Assembly: GCF_016278365.1 (NCBI RefSeq)
Contig: NZ_JADQBZ010000005.1
Span: forward strand, 186,001 to 250,000
Length of the DNA: 64,000 nucleotides
Reading direction: 5' to 3'
Source: Methanolobus sp.
GTDB taxonomy: Archaea; Halobacteriota; Methanosarcinia; Methanosarcinales; Methanosarcinaceae
Shown here in pieces: positions 48,336-57,676 of this stretch. How positions within the stretch are numbered: position 1 is the stretch's first letter; every line of letters begins with the position of its first letter. The notes under the pieces are model-generated. The model did not search any database, was not told where the DNA came from, and worked only from the letters and a program-made list of their open reading frames with translations. A program made the position numbers and the translations under genes.

Positions 48336-48970
48336 GCAGGCCAAGTTTCTCTAAAGACTACAGGACTTATGGAGAATGGCTCAAAGCTCAATCCAGAGAT
48401 TCCAGGTATGCAAAAGAGATCATCAGGAAGCATGAGAAATATCCAGATAAGAGCCTAAACCAACTGAGGAAGCTTAAGGTAAGTGATTATGACCTAAGCC
48501 AAACCGTTTGGCAAAATCTAACTTCTCAACAGAAGAGTGACAGAAACCTAGCTCTTAGTGTTCTGAGGGAAGTCAGGAAGGGAGAGTCATTAACTCAGGT
48601 ATTGGAGAAGAGGGGACTTAGAAGAGAGTTTGTACTAAAGAATCTTGGTAACCAGCTTCAGAAGTCAAACGGGAAATGGATTGCAAACAAGACTGACAGC
48701 TTAGAGGTTGAGATGTTGGTTTACTCTAAGGATGGAGTAAGAACCATAGTAACCACTTCCTCTAAAGACAGAAGCAGGATTGCAAAGTACTTCAATGATG
48801 TTCAGAAGGCTTTGAAAAACAATGATACTGCAATCCTTCAGAAGTACAAGGACATGAAAATTATTGATGCAGAAGGTAAAGTGCATCAGTTTGAGACAGA
48901 TATTGATAAGATACGTGATTTAGAAGCAGGAATTGAAGAGCCTGAATTTCTGGAAATTTATCAAATCTAA
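48332..48970 (+). CDS. Casposon protein of unknown function (212 residues)
   Basis: Lys/Arg-rich and mostly helical. The N-terminal 50 residues (SKDYRTYGEWLKAQSRDSRY) and a middle segment (VLREVRKGESLTQVLEKRGL) look like HTH-type DNA-binding helices. ATGA overlap with the RHH-like gene and 12-bp spacing to the HNH gene put it in the replication operon. Its position suggests a DNA-binding accessory to replication or integration. I recognise no family. Confidence 0.65.
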   Translation: MSRPSFSKDYRTYGEWLKAQSRDSRYAKEIIRKHEKYPDKSLNQLRKLKVSDYDLSQTVWQNLTSQQKSDRNLALSVLREVRKGESLTQVLEKRGLRREFVLKNLGNQLQKSNGKWIANKTDSLEVEMLVYSKDGVRTIVTTSSKDRSRIAKYFNDVQKALKNNDTAILQKYKDMKIIDAEGKVHQFETDIDKIRDLEAGIEEPEFLEIYQI

Positions 48971-48982
48971 GGAGTGGATACT

Positions 48983-49315
48983 ATGGAAAAAGAAGCGTAT
49001 GTGAATTACATCAAAAGAAACAAGAAAGGAAAGATACCACCTACCGCATGTGTGGTATGTGGGGAAGATGACCCCGAAGTAATTGAGATGCATCATGTTG
49101 AGGGTAGGAATAACTCTGACTGGATAGAACCCCTTTGTAAAAACTGTCATTCTAAAATTACAACAAAGCAGAATAGAGTTAGTCCTAAAGCAAGGTCAAG
49201 TAATGCTTCCTTGCAAAACCTGAGAGCTTTCAATATAATCTCTATTGGTGCCCTTGTTGTAGAGCTTGGAAATAGTTTGATTAATGTTGGATATGAGATG
49301 GTTGAAAATGTCTGA
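48983..49315 (+). CDS. HNH endonuclease of the casposon
   Basis: 110 residues from the ATG with GGAG eight bases upstream; the GTG at 48974 overlaps that site. HNH core: zinc Cys pair C23-x2-C26, the HH at 37-38 in EMHHVEGRNN, and C52-KNC55-H56. A C-terminal tail of about 45 residues includes a hydrophobic segment. HNH nucleases are common casposon components, with a role still unclear. The stop overlaps the PolB start by eight bases. Confidence 0.85.
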   Translation: MEKEAYVNYIKRNKKGKIPPTACVVCGEDDPEVIEMHHVEGRNNSDWIEPLCKNCHSKITTKQNRVSPKARSSNASLQNLRAFNIISIGALVVELGNSLINVGYEMVENV

Positions 49316-51980
49316 CATTGCATTAAGAGTTTATACTCAGAGGGCTAAGAGAACAGATAAGAAAAAGGCTAATTTAGCCTTTTTCATGGATAAAACACCC
49401 TTGCATCATAGAAGAGTTTTTGTTTTTGATACAGAAACTACAATAGACACGTATCAGAATCTTAAGATAGGCTATTTTCAGATATACCAGGATGGATATA
49501 TTCAGCATGAAGAGCTATTCTATAACCCTTATACTTTATCCGATAATGAAAAGAAGATACTATTTAACTATAAGGACATATATAATTTAGCTCTCTATAC
49601 CCTTGATGAGTTTATAGAAGACGTATTTTATCCTGAAATCTATAATCTAAAAACTCTATGTGTAGGCTTTAATTTACCTTTTGACATAAGCAGGATAGCT
49701 AAAAGGGTAGGAGATTCAAGGGATAAGAATAAGGGAGGATTTACCTTTACCTTATCCGAAAAGGAAGAGAATCCTCAGATAGTCATTAAAAAGCTTGGTT
49801 CAGCATACAGTTTGAAATTCAATGGAACAAAAGAAAATCAAGGCAAAGATAAACATTATGGCTATTTACTTGATGCTCAAACTCTTGCTGAAGTATTGCT
49901 TCGACAAGATCATATCTCTCTTAAGAAAGCCTGCGAGCTGCTCAATACTAAAACAAAGAAGATGGAAGACGTTGAACATGGAAAGGTAACAAAGAGATAT
50001 ATTGACTATCTGAGAACTGATGTAAGAGCTACTTTTGAAGTGTATGAGAAGCTTATTACTGAGCTTAATCTATATCAGATAGACATCCCACCTACAAAGA
50101 TATACAGTAATGCTTCACTTGGCAAATATGCACTAATGCAACTTGGAGTAAAGCCTTTTCATGAACTGAATCCTGATTTCTCTCCTGAGATGTTTGGAAA
50201 TATGATGACCTCTTACTATGGAGGAAGGTGTGAGTGCAAGATAAGGAAAGTGCCAACTAAGGTTACAGTTCTTGATTTTACAAGCATGTATCCAACCGTT
50301 ACAATGCTCCTTGATCTCTGGAAGTTCATTATTGCTGAGTCAGTTGAAATGAAAGTTGTTACTGATGAGATAAGAGAGATGCTCTCAGGAGTTAACCTTG
50401 ATTATCTGCAAAATAAGAATAACTGGAAGGACTTTGTTGTAATGGTCAAGTTACATCCTGATGAAGATATCCTACCTGTCAGGAAGAATTACAAAGGGGA
50501 AGGTAATGCTTATAATGTGGGTATCAATTACCTGAAGTCTGATTTTGATTTGTGGTATGCTTTACCTGATGTTATAGGCTCAGTTCTTCTTACTGGAAAA
50601 GTAGCAGAAATTGTGGAAGCTGTCAGATTCATTCCTAAAGGAATCCAAGAAGGTTTGAAGGAAACAAGGATACTAGGAATTGATGTCAATCCAACAAAAG
50701 AAAACTTAGTTCAAGTTCTTGTTGAGGAAAGACAAAAGATAAAGCAGGAGTTAGAGACTCTAAGCGAAAGCCATCTAGATTATCAGCCACTAAAAAGCAG
50801 AGCCCAGGCTATCAAGATTCTTGTTAATGCTATGAGCTATGGAATATTTATTGAGCTGAATCCTGAAGAGAAAAAAAGCGATATTGAGGTTTATGGGCTT
50901 GATAACTTCAATAGTTCAGAGAATATCTATGAGAAGGAAGGCAAATATTTCCATCCTCTTTTGGGTGCTATGATCACTTCAGGCTCACGGCTATTTCTTG
51001 CAATGGCTGAAGCTAAAGTAAAACAGCTTGGTTCAACCCATGCTTATATGGATACTGATAGTATTTTTGTTGCTCCTGAACATGCACAGGAAGTCATGGA
51101 CTACTTCCAGAAATTAAACCCATATAACCCAGAGCTTAATATTGATTTCCTGAAGGATGATAAGAAAATTGATGTATGGTTTTATGGTATCTCTTCTAAG
51201 CGTTATGTTCTCTATCGTATCGTAAAAGGCAAATTTGAATTGATAGATTTCAAGTTGCATGGACTTGGTCATCTAACAAACCCATTCTCGAATAAGGAAG
51301 GCTGGCAAGAAGAAATATGGCTTGACATTCTGAAAGTCCATTATGGAATGATAGAGCCTGAAGACATTGAAGAGAAGTATTCTAACCTCTATGCTATTTC
51401 ACAGCTTACTGTTAGTACTCCTAATGTGCTTCATAGATTTGATAAGTTGAATAAAGAGAAGTCTTGGGAAGAGCAGATTAAACCTTTTGGTTTTTTCCTT
51501 CTTGGTTTCCAGACAATCGAAGAGAATGGTAAAACTGTCAAGCCTTTAGCACCCTTTACAAAAGACTATCAAAGCATTGTACATAATCCATTCATTAATT
51601 ACGAAACAGGAGAGATTAAACACGGATTACACTACTTCAAGCCATTGAGTAAAACTATCATGCAATACTCAGAACACCCCGAACATAAGTTTGAGGGAGA
51701 TATTGGTATTCTGGAGAGAAAGCACATTCATGCTAAGGATACTATTGAAATTGGAAAGGAAGCCAATAGTATTGATGAGCAGTCTTTAGGGATTAAGAGA
51801 GCCCAGGAATTTGTTAATAAACAGAAAATCATGAAGAGGATTCTCAACATGTCACAAACAGAAGCTGAAGCAAGAGGAGTTTCTAGGAGCAGGTTTCAGG
51901 GGATTAAGCAAAGGATAAGAAAGAATGAGGATTTGAATTTGAATACTCCTGCAGTGAGTAGGTTGTGTTCTTATTTTTGA
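49308..51980 (+). CDS. polB: Family B DNA polymerase of the casposon
   Basis: 890 residues from the ATG at 49308. Exonuclease motif I has D41 and E43 (VFVFDTETT); motif II is CVGFNLPFDISRIA; motif III is YLRTDVRATFEVYEKL. Polymerase motif A has D323 (LDFTSMYPTV), motif B K503 in KILVNAMSYG, and motif C YMDTDS with D582 and D584. All catalytic residues are present, so proofreading and synthesis should both be active. It is expected to replicate the element. Protein-primed or RNA-primed type cannot be decided by eye. Confidence 0.92.
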   Translation: MSDIALRVYTQRAKRTDKKKANLAFFMDKTPLHHRRVFVFDTETTIDTYQNLKIGYFQIYQDGYIQHEELFYNPYTLSDNEKKILFNYKDIYNLALYTLDEFIEDVFYPEIYNLKTLCVGFNLPFDISRIAKRVGDSRDKNKGGFTFTLSEKEENPQIVIKKLGSAYSLKFNGTKENQGKDKHYGYLLDAQTLAEVLLRQDHISLKKACELLNTKTKKMEDVEHGKVTKRYIDYLRTDVRATFEVYEKLITELNLYQIDIPPTKIYSNASLGKYALMQLGVKPFHELNPDFSPEMFGNMMTSYYGGRCECKIRKVPTKVTVLDFTSMYPTVTMLLDLWKFIIAESVEMKVVTDEIREMLSGVNLDYLQNKNNWKDFVVMVKLHPDEDILPVRKNYKGEGNAYNVGINYLKSDFDLWYALPDVIGSVLLTGKVAEIVEAVRFIPKGIQEGLKETRILGIDVNPTKENLVQVLVEERQKIKQELETLSESHLDYQPLKSRAQAIKILVNAMSYGIFIELNPEEKKSDIEVYGLDNFNSSENIYEKEGKYFHPLLGAMITSGSRLFLAMAEAKVKQLGSTHAYMDTDSIFVAPEHAQEVMDYFQKLNPYNPELNIDFLKDDKKIDVWFYGISSKRYVLYRIVKGKFELIDFKLHGLGHLTNPFSNKEGWQEEIWLDILKVHYGMIEPEDIEEKYSNLYAISQLTVSTPNVLHRFDKLNKEKSWEEQIKPFGFFLLGFQTIEENGKTVKPLAPFTKDYQSIVHNPFINYETGEIKHGLHYFKPLSKTIMQYSEHPEHKFEGDIGILERKHIHAKDTIEIGKEANSIDEQSLGIKRAQEFVNKQKIMKRILNMSQTEAEARGVSRSRFQGIKQRIRKNEDLNLNTPAVSRLCSYF

Positions 51981-52064
51981 ATTGGAATAAACAACTTTAA
52001 ATTTGTTAGACACAATACTTAATATAATAATGTAATTCAATATTGAACGTAAGGACAACTACTG

Positions 52065-52988
52065 ATGCTTAATTTTAATGGCGATTTTAATGATATAAGT
52101 GTGCTAGACTATCTTGCTATATATTTCATTATAGCAATAATTGGTAACATTTTACAGCACTCATTAAGATACTTGTTTTTTGATAGAAAAGGTAAAAGAA
52201 AGCAAAATGAATTAATTGGGGCTTTCAGGGGTAGTAAGTCAATAAGTCCTTACATCAACAAGTTTGATAAGATTAAATATTTTAATAGAGCTGATAAATC
52301 GATAATTGCATTAAACATTGGATTCTTTTTAGGTTTTTTCTTACCATTCGGTTCTTTATACCTTATGCTTTGGTTTACTGAAAACGTCTCTAAAATAGAT
52401 TTAGATGAGTTACTAGCTTTGAAGATTTTTATATATACAATATTATTAACATTTCTCATCCCAACAAGTAGTCTTTTAATTATGCAAAAAAGGATTGAGA
52501 CTTCTATTAAAAAACAAACTATCTTGAACAAAGCAACTAGTTTTGCAGATGCTTTTACTTTTTTTGCGGTTTACATACTCACATCTTTTCCCATAAATTT
52601 ATTGTTTTTAATTCCCATCTTGTATAACTGGAATTCTATACCAAATAAGATTCATTTTTTACAAATGACATTTATGATTGCTATTACTTTAATGGTGACA
52701 ACACCAATATTATATATTGGTGCTTACCACTCATTCAAAAGAAAACTCAAGACTGTTATAAATAAAAACTATGGTGATAAATACCCATATCTAAAAATAA
52801 CGACTGATGAAAATAAAGAGATACAAGGATATATTTTAGATATTTTTAATGAAAAAGTCATTAAATTATTTTATGACGGTTCTGAAAAAATAGTTTTATG
52901 GGATTCAGTTCATTCAGTAGAGATTAATAATACTCATAACATTCGACAAAATGAAGAAATTCAAAGAAATTTGTATGATTACATTTAA
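52065..52988 (+). CDS. Casposon right-end polytopic membrane protein, unknown
   Basis: 307 residues with about five membrane helices: LDYLAIYFIIAIIGNILQHS, LNIGFFLGFFLPFGSLYLML, IFIYTILLTFLIPTSSLLIM, ILTSFPINLLFLIPILYNW, and MTFMIAITLMVTTPILYIGA. A C-terminal soluble part of about 65 residues (ITTDENKEIQGYILDIFNEK) is beta-like. No family recognised and no relation evident to the left-end membrane protein. It is the last gene before the right inverted repeat and is likely cargo. Confidence 0.65.
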   Translation: MLNFNGDFNDISVLDYLAIYFIIAIIGNILQHSLRYLFFDRKGKRKQNELIGAFRGSKSISPYINKFDKIKYFNRADKSIIALNIGFFLGFFLPFGSLYLMLWFTENVSKIDLDELLALKIFIYTILLTFLIPTSSLLIMQKRIETSIKKQTILNKATSFADAFTFFAVYILTSFPINLLFLIPILYNWNSIPNKIHFLQMTFMIAITLMVTTPILYIGAYHSFKRKLKTVINKNYGDKYPYLKITTDENKEIQGYILDIFNEKVIKLFYDGSEKIVLWDSVHSVEINNTHNIRQNEEIQRNLYDYI

Positions 52989-53113
52989 CATCAACTTGTT
53001 ATGCCCTTCTAATAGGCTTAGAAAATATAATGTCAATCAAAATAGATAATATATTTTGAGACTGAGCATCATTTGTGTATTTTTAACCGTTGTCAAACAT
53101 TTATAATTAATAA

Positions 53114-53147
53114 AAATAGTTCCGTTTTTTGTTGTTAACTATAACCC
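53114..53147 (-). repeat. Casposon right terminal inverted repeat
   Basis: Ends TTAACTATAACCC, the inverse of the left end; 33 of 34 positions match. Confidence 0.95.
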
Positions 53148-53161
53148 CGCATCCGATTTTT
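53148..53161. repeat. Casposon target-site duplication, right copy
   Basis: CGCATCCGATTTTT, an exact copy of the tRNA-Leu 3' end and ten following bases at 44889-44902. Confidence 0.9.
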
Positions 53162-53273
53162 AAACACTTGCACCTTAGGTTGTGGCAACATCTTGTAGAT
53201 CGCATGCACAATTGGTCTTATAACCGAATCTGCTTTCAGCAGCATATTGAGGCTTACTGAATTAATTAATTAA

Positions 53274-54047
53274 TCAAATTTCAGTTATCCGCGTAGAATC
53301 CTTCAGGTAATACTCAAAAAGATCATTTGCCCACTCAAGTGCTGTTGGATTGGAGCATAGGATATGGCTGCTATCAATCTCTCCATCATGTTTTAGTGGG
53401 CGAATAAGAAGGTGGTAATTATTAAATACAATCGCTAGAAGGTTCAGTTTTACAAAGCAGACATAAAAATGGAACCGTTTATTTTTGAAAAGTTTCTCAA
53501 ACTCTACTATACGCTCTGCCTTTAGTTTATCAAGCACTTCCGGAGTTGTAATAAAATAAACATCTGCATTATTCTGCATCAAACCGGAGAAAAATTCAGG
53601 GAAGTCGGGATGATAAAATGTGCAAATTGCACGCTGAAACTCAGACTTGAAGGATGTTTTCATAACGGTCTTATTAAGGTCGTGTATATCTGTATGAGAA
53701 GGTCTTATTATTTCACATTTTTGCAGTTCGTTCATTCTTTTGAGGAGATGGGATGGAATGAAACCAAACTGATGGCTTCCCCAATAATCAATGTCTATGT
53801 CCAGAACTTCAATAATATCAAGAAGCGGGACCATCTCATCGACGAGTAACTTCCCGATAGTTGTCAATTTATAAACATCATTCTGATGATTGACAAGATA
53901 GTGCTCTTCCAGTATCCTTATCTGTGGAAGAAGTGCTTGCCTGTTGGTATCAAGAGATCCAAGGATATCTTCCATTTCCTTTGCTCCATCCTGCAGCAGC
54001 AAGAGAGCTCCCTTTCTCTTTTCAGACTTGCATATCACATCAAGCAA
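53274..54047 (-). CDS. FilR1-family winged-helix regulator (cluster copy 1)
   Basis: 257 residues, TTG start by comparison with its paralogs (LLDVICKSEKRKGALLLL). N-terminal winged helix (about 1-75), FilR1_middle signature HQFGFIPSHLLKRMNELQKC, and the typical C-terminal NPTALEWANDLFEYYLKDST. It shares the ALLPQIRILEEHYLV block with the next two. Member of the methanogen regulators that control methyltransferase genes. Immediately right of the casposon. Confidence 0.8.
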   Translation of the reverse strand: MLDVICKSEKRKGALLLLQDGAKEMEDILGSLDTNRQALLPQIRILEEHYLVNHQNDVYKLTTIGKLLVDEMVPLLDIIEVLDIDIDYWGSHQFGFIPSHLLKRMNELQKCEIIRPSHTDIHDLNKTVMKTSFKSEFQRAICTFYHPDFPEFFSGLMQNNADVYFITTPEVLDKLKAERIVEFEKLFKNKRFHFYVCFVKLNLLAIVFNNYHLLIRPLKHDGEIDSSHILCSNPTALEWANDLFEYYLKDSTRITEI

Positions 54048-54293
54048 TGGTTTACTTATTTAAATCACGTCCACTCAAACAATTGCAATTTCAGATAGCA
54101 CCGCATTAACTTATGAGGCTGTTGCTATTTATAAGGAACTATATAAAAAATCGATAACTAATATGCGGCTTTTACAGTATTGTTTTCAAAACCCAATTGA
54201 CATTGTCTCCACAGTAAAAAAGCCCACGAAATCCTGTTGATAAGTTAAAGCAATCCAAGCTTTATTAACACTGTATGCCGATAAAGAACAAGT

Positions 54294-55076
54294 TTAAATC
54301 TGAGTTATTTGCACTGAATCATTCAGATAATAGTCAAACATTTCTTTTCCCCAGTTGAGTGCATCCTGCGTACTGCATAAAATGAACTTGCTATCAAAAT
54401 CCCCATCTTTCTTAAGCAAGCTTATAACAATATGGAAATCATCAAATGTAAAGAACAGGAAGTTCATTTTTTTATTGTAACTAAAAAAGTTAAATAACTT
54501 ACTTTTCATAAAACTCTGAAAATTATTACAATGTTCTATTTTTATTTTGTCAAATAGCTCCTTAGAAACAATGTAATTCACAGTGATGCCGTTATCTATC
54601 AGGTCAGTGAATATTGTGCAATAGTCTGGATAAAGAAAATTAGTGACCGTATAGGTAGATTCTGTTTTTTGATTCAGGTGGAAACTTTTATGCAGGGAAT
54701 ATAGATCTGTAAGTGGAGGGTTTATAATTTCGCAATTCTTTATCTCTTTAATTTCCTTCAAAAGATGAGGTGGGATGAAATCAATATTATGTGTTCCCCA
54801 GTAATCAATATTAGCGTCCAGGACTTCAATCGTCTCTAAAAAAGGAGTCATCTTATCGACTAGAAGCTTTCCGATAATGGTTAATTGATAAGCATCTTTA
54901 TGTTGATCAATAAGATAATGATCCTCCAGTGTTCTTATCTGGGGAAGCAAAGCCTGCCTTGTTGTATCAAGGGATTTAAGGAGATATTCCATTTCCTGAG
55001 GGCCATCCTTTAACAACTGTAGGACGCCTTTCCTCTTTCCGGATGCAAATATCACATCAAGCAATGCTTTTGTCAT
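54294..55076 (-). CDS. FilR1-family winged-helix regulator (cluster copy 2)
   Basis: 260 residues from the ATG; TTG and GTG codons upstream are alternatives. It has the shared blocks TRQALLPQIRTLEDHYLIDQ and HNIDFIPPHLLKEIKEIKNC, and ends LNWGKEMFDYYLNDSVQITQ. About 245 bases separate it from copy 1, so each may have its own promoter. Its target is unknown. Confidence 0.8.
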   Translation of the reverse strand: MTKALLDVIFASGKRKGVLQLLKDGPQEMEYLLKSLDTTRQALLPQIRTLEDHYLIDQHKDAYQLTIIGKLLVDKMTPFLETIEVLDANIDYWGTHNIDFIPPHLLKEIKEIKNCEIINPPLTDLYSLHKSFHLNQKTESTYTVTNFLYPDYCTIFTDLIDNGITVNYIVSKELFDKIKIEHCNNFQSFMKSKLFNFFSYNKKMNFLFFTFDDFHIVISLLKKDGDFDSKFILCSTQDALNWGKEMFDYYLNDSVQITQI

Positions 55077-55257
55077 CTGTGTCACACTCAATCAAAGTGA
55101 TTGTAATTTCAGAGAGTACTAATTTAAATGAAGAAACTATTGCTATTTATAGTAAATTAAATATACTTCATATAATTTATATAATGTTTTAACGGAGAGA
55201 ACTTCAAGAACTAATTGATTACTATATACTGTCTCCACCTTTGATGGGCAATAAAGC

Positions 55258-56091
55258 TCAGTACCTGAACAGTCTCAGTATCCGTTGTGAAATTTCAACT
55301 ATAGTTACTCCACTTAGTGCAGCCCATAACGGAAAAGTTGCAAGGGTATCAGTCTGTCCTTCAGACACCGCCAGCAGTCCTGCAATAAGTGCAACAATGC
55401 AGGTGGCAATGACTCTTTGGTCTGATAGTCGCTGACCTGATACATCAGATACGGAACCGATTCTTCCGGCTAATACTATCCTGAAAATGAAAAAAAGGAT
55501 CACGATAAACAGGACAACGATATAATATCCGGATGGAAACCCAATCTCAGTAATGTTCCTGTAGAAACCTGGGAGGCTGGCTATGAGTGAAATAAAGGCA
55601 AAGAGGAAATGTCGTTTGACCGGCTTATTTAATGCAGCATCCATAAAAAATGCAATAGACATCATTATCCCATAAATCCACTTTCCAGTGTAAACGAGAT
55701 ATATTCCTGTAACCACTATCAAGATACTGTCATACAAGGTCAAAGGCACTCCTACTGTCCTGTTAACCATCCTGAAAAGGAATAACAGAAACAAAGCAAT
55801 TAATAAACTTGGATAATTGAACAGGAAAAGGCCTGATATTCCTATGAAGGCAGCAATGATTGCAGATTCCGGGTGATCCGGGTCGATCTCCTTTGTGAGC
55901 GCCCATGCAAAAAACACTGACAGAGCAGCTCTCCCGCTCCAGATGATTCCCGGAAAAAAGTTATCTCCAGACAACATCCTAAATATCGTGGATGCAATAA
56001 ACACCATGGTGCAAAGAATAACTATTAACCGGTTATCCGGATAATCCATATCAAGAGGTCTTGAAAGCGATGATATCCTTTTTCTGTCCAT
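55258..56091 (-). CDS. Polytopic membrane protein, unknown
   Basis: 277 residues with about eight hydrophobic helices (NRLIVILCTMVFIASTIFRM, SLLIALFLLFLFRMVNRTVG, YYIVVLFIVILFFIFRIVLA and others). Charged loops lie between them; N-terminal residues are basic (DRKRISSLSRPLD). No family recognised. It lies between the FilR1 genes and the QueG-like gene on the opposite strand to the latter. Confidence 0.65.
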   Translation of the reverse strand: MDRKRISSLSRPLDMDYPDNRLIVILCTMVFIASTIFRMLSGDNFFPGIIWSGRAALSVFFAWALTKEIDPDHPESAIIAAFIGISGLFLFNYPSLLIALFLLFLFRMVNRTVGVPLTLYDSILIVVTGIYLVYTGKWIYGIMMSIAFFMDAALNKPVKRHFLFAFISLIASLPGFYRNITEIGFPSGYYIVVLFIVILFFIFRIVLAGRIGSVSDVSGQRLSDQRVIATCIVALIAGLLAVSEGQTDTLATFPLWAALSGVTIVEISQRILRLFRY

Positions 56092-56343
56092 GGTTACCCG
56101 TCAAAGTTCCTTCTCTGATTAGACTGAAGCTCTATGTTATACACATATACTTTGGTAATGAATCATCCACTACTGTCTTAACAAGCTCTTCACGGAGTTC
56201 CTCTTTTTATAACTGGATATCTAAGTATAATGTTTATGTGTATTGCTATCTGTATTTATACTCTTATCCTGGCCCTTTATTAACATCTTTAAAAAAGGCG
56301 TCCTCCATTGAATATAGCTCGTGTAAAGCCTGAAAAGAATCAT

Positions 56344-56390
56344 ATTATCATGCATTTTTCAGATTATCATGTCTATTGAAGATTATCATG
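56344..56390. promoter_or_regulatory. Three ATTATCATG repeats at exact 19-bp spacing
   Basis: ATTATCATG begins at 56344, 56363 and 56382. They lie upstream of TTTTATATA near 56414-56422, a likely TATA box for the QueG-like gene that starts at 56478. Tandem upstream sites of this sort usually bind an activator or repressor; none is identified. Confidence 0.55.
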
Positions 56391-56477
56391 GGTATTGATT
56401 ATTGCATTGGCTTTGTTTTATATACAGCAAGTTAACTCTGTTAATAAGCAGGTACAAATCTCTGCAGGAGACAAACG

Positions 56478-57260
56478 TTGGATCTAAAAGAGGAGATAAA
56501 AGCTAAAGCCATGGAAAAAGGATTCCAGCTTTTCGGCGTTTCTGATTTAAATAAGCTGGAGGATGTAGAGTTCCCGCCAGGTCGCGGACTTGTGAAGCCA
56601 TCTGAATTTATGGCTGATGCAAAATCCCTTGTAGTTATGGGGATGGTTATCTGGGACGAGGGAATGAACTCTGCGATAAGCACGCCAGGAACGGGTGATT
56701 TCAGCGGAGGGGAAGCTGAATACTATAACCTCTACTACGAAACTGTGGAAACCCGTGCATGGAGGCTGGCCCAATGGTTGTGGGAGGACAAGGATATCAA
56801 AGCGATCCCGACTCATTCAGTTCATGTAAAAGTGGCAGCACATCTTGCGGGGCTTGGATTCATAGGTCACAACACACAAGTGATCACGCCTGAATATGGT
56901 CCAAGGGTACGCTGGATAGCTTTGCTCACGACAGCTGAACTAACACCGGACGAGCCTTTTTCAAGAGACTTATGTGCGGAGCAACCTCTGTGCCAGAAAG
57001 AGTCCGTGTGCGTGAAATCATGTCCATACGGTGCGATTATTCCGGGTCCTTCACAGGGAGTGACTCCCGGTGAAAAATTAATCTACGATAAATGCGTGGT
57101 GGCCCATGAGCTTGAAACTGATATCGATGGTAAATGGGAGAAACACATTCGCAGAATAACCGAGCGTGGATTCATGGAATGTACCATCTGCAATCTTGCC
57201 TGTCCCTATGGCAAAGTCCTGGATGAAGAAATTATTCCCAGAAAACGGGGCCTTGCTTGA
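56478..57260 (+). CDS. Epoxyqueuosine-reductase-like [4Fe-4S] protein
   Basis: 260 residues from a TTG; CAGGAG lies eight bases upstream and no ATG fits. Two ferredoxin-type motifs near the C terminus: CQKESVCVKSCPYGAI and CTICNLACPYGKVL. The central HSVHVKVAAHLAGLGFIGHN is the QueG-like part. Many archaeal relatives act on other substrates, including reductive-dehalogenase-like proteins, so queuosine metabolism is not assumed. An operator cluster sits upstream. Confidence 0.7.
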   Translation: MDLKEEIKAKAMEKGFQLFGVSDLNKLEDVEFPPGRGLVKPSEFMADAKSLVVMGMVIWDEGMNSAISTPGTGDFSGGEAEYYNLYYETVETRAWRLAQWLWEDKDIKAIPTHSVHVKVAAHLAGLGFIGHNTQVITPEYGPRVRWIALLTTAELTPDEPFSRDLCAEQPLCQKESVCVKSCPYGAIIPGPSQGVTPGEKLIYDKCVVAHELETDIDGKWEKHIRRITERGFMECTICNLACPYGKVLDEEIIPRKRGLA

Positions 57261-57676
57261 AGCAGTAGCAATCTCGGACCTCAAATTGATAAAAGCTTGA
57301 TTTTACTGCTTGATCTAAGGTTCTGTAGAATTCTACCTTAAGTGATCATTATCCATATATTGGAAATCTCTGCAGGACCAAAATCGCTTTTATCATCAAA
57401 CGGAATCCCGATTCACGTCAGAAGTTGTGATATCACTGTAATATATGCTGCTTATATTTCTGCAATCGGCGTCGAAGACATCAGATAGTGCTTAACTAGG
57501 TCTTTCCTCATCTCAGCACGTCTAACTACTATCTTTCAGAATCCATCCTTTTCCGGAATATTTAGTGAATTGCATTTAAGGATTTATCCTTTTTAGGATA
57601 ATGGCATAAACAATTCGATTCATTTTTATATTAGTATCCACTTTGTGGGCTAAAAAAGTAATCTTCAAGGTAGGGT

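Larger units (their letters stand above)
44903..53147. mobile_element. Casposon (8,245 bp) with Cas1 casposase and PolB, in tRNA-Leu
   Basis: Complete self-synthesising transposon-like element. Ends: 34-bp inverted repeats starting GGGTTATAGTTAACAA. Target: the 3' end of tRNA-Leu, with 14-bp duplication. Gene order: membrane protein (+); cas1 (-) and winged-helix gene (-); RHH-like, 212-residue protein, HNH nuclease and PolB (+); membrane protein (+). In casposons, Cas1 integrates the element and PolB copies it. Content and target are like the casposon family described in Methanosarcinales (family 2), an assignment I make from memory. AT content is higher than in flanking core genes. All element genes look intact, so mobility is conceivable. 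Confidence 0.93.
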
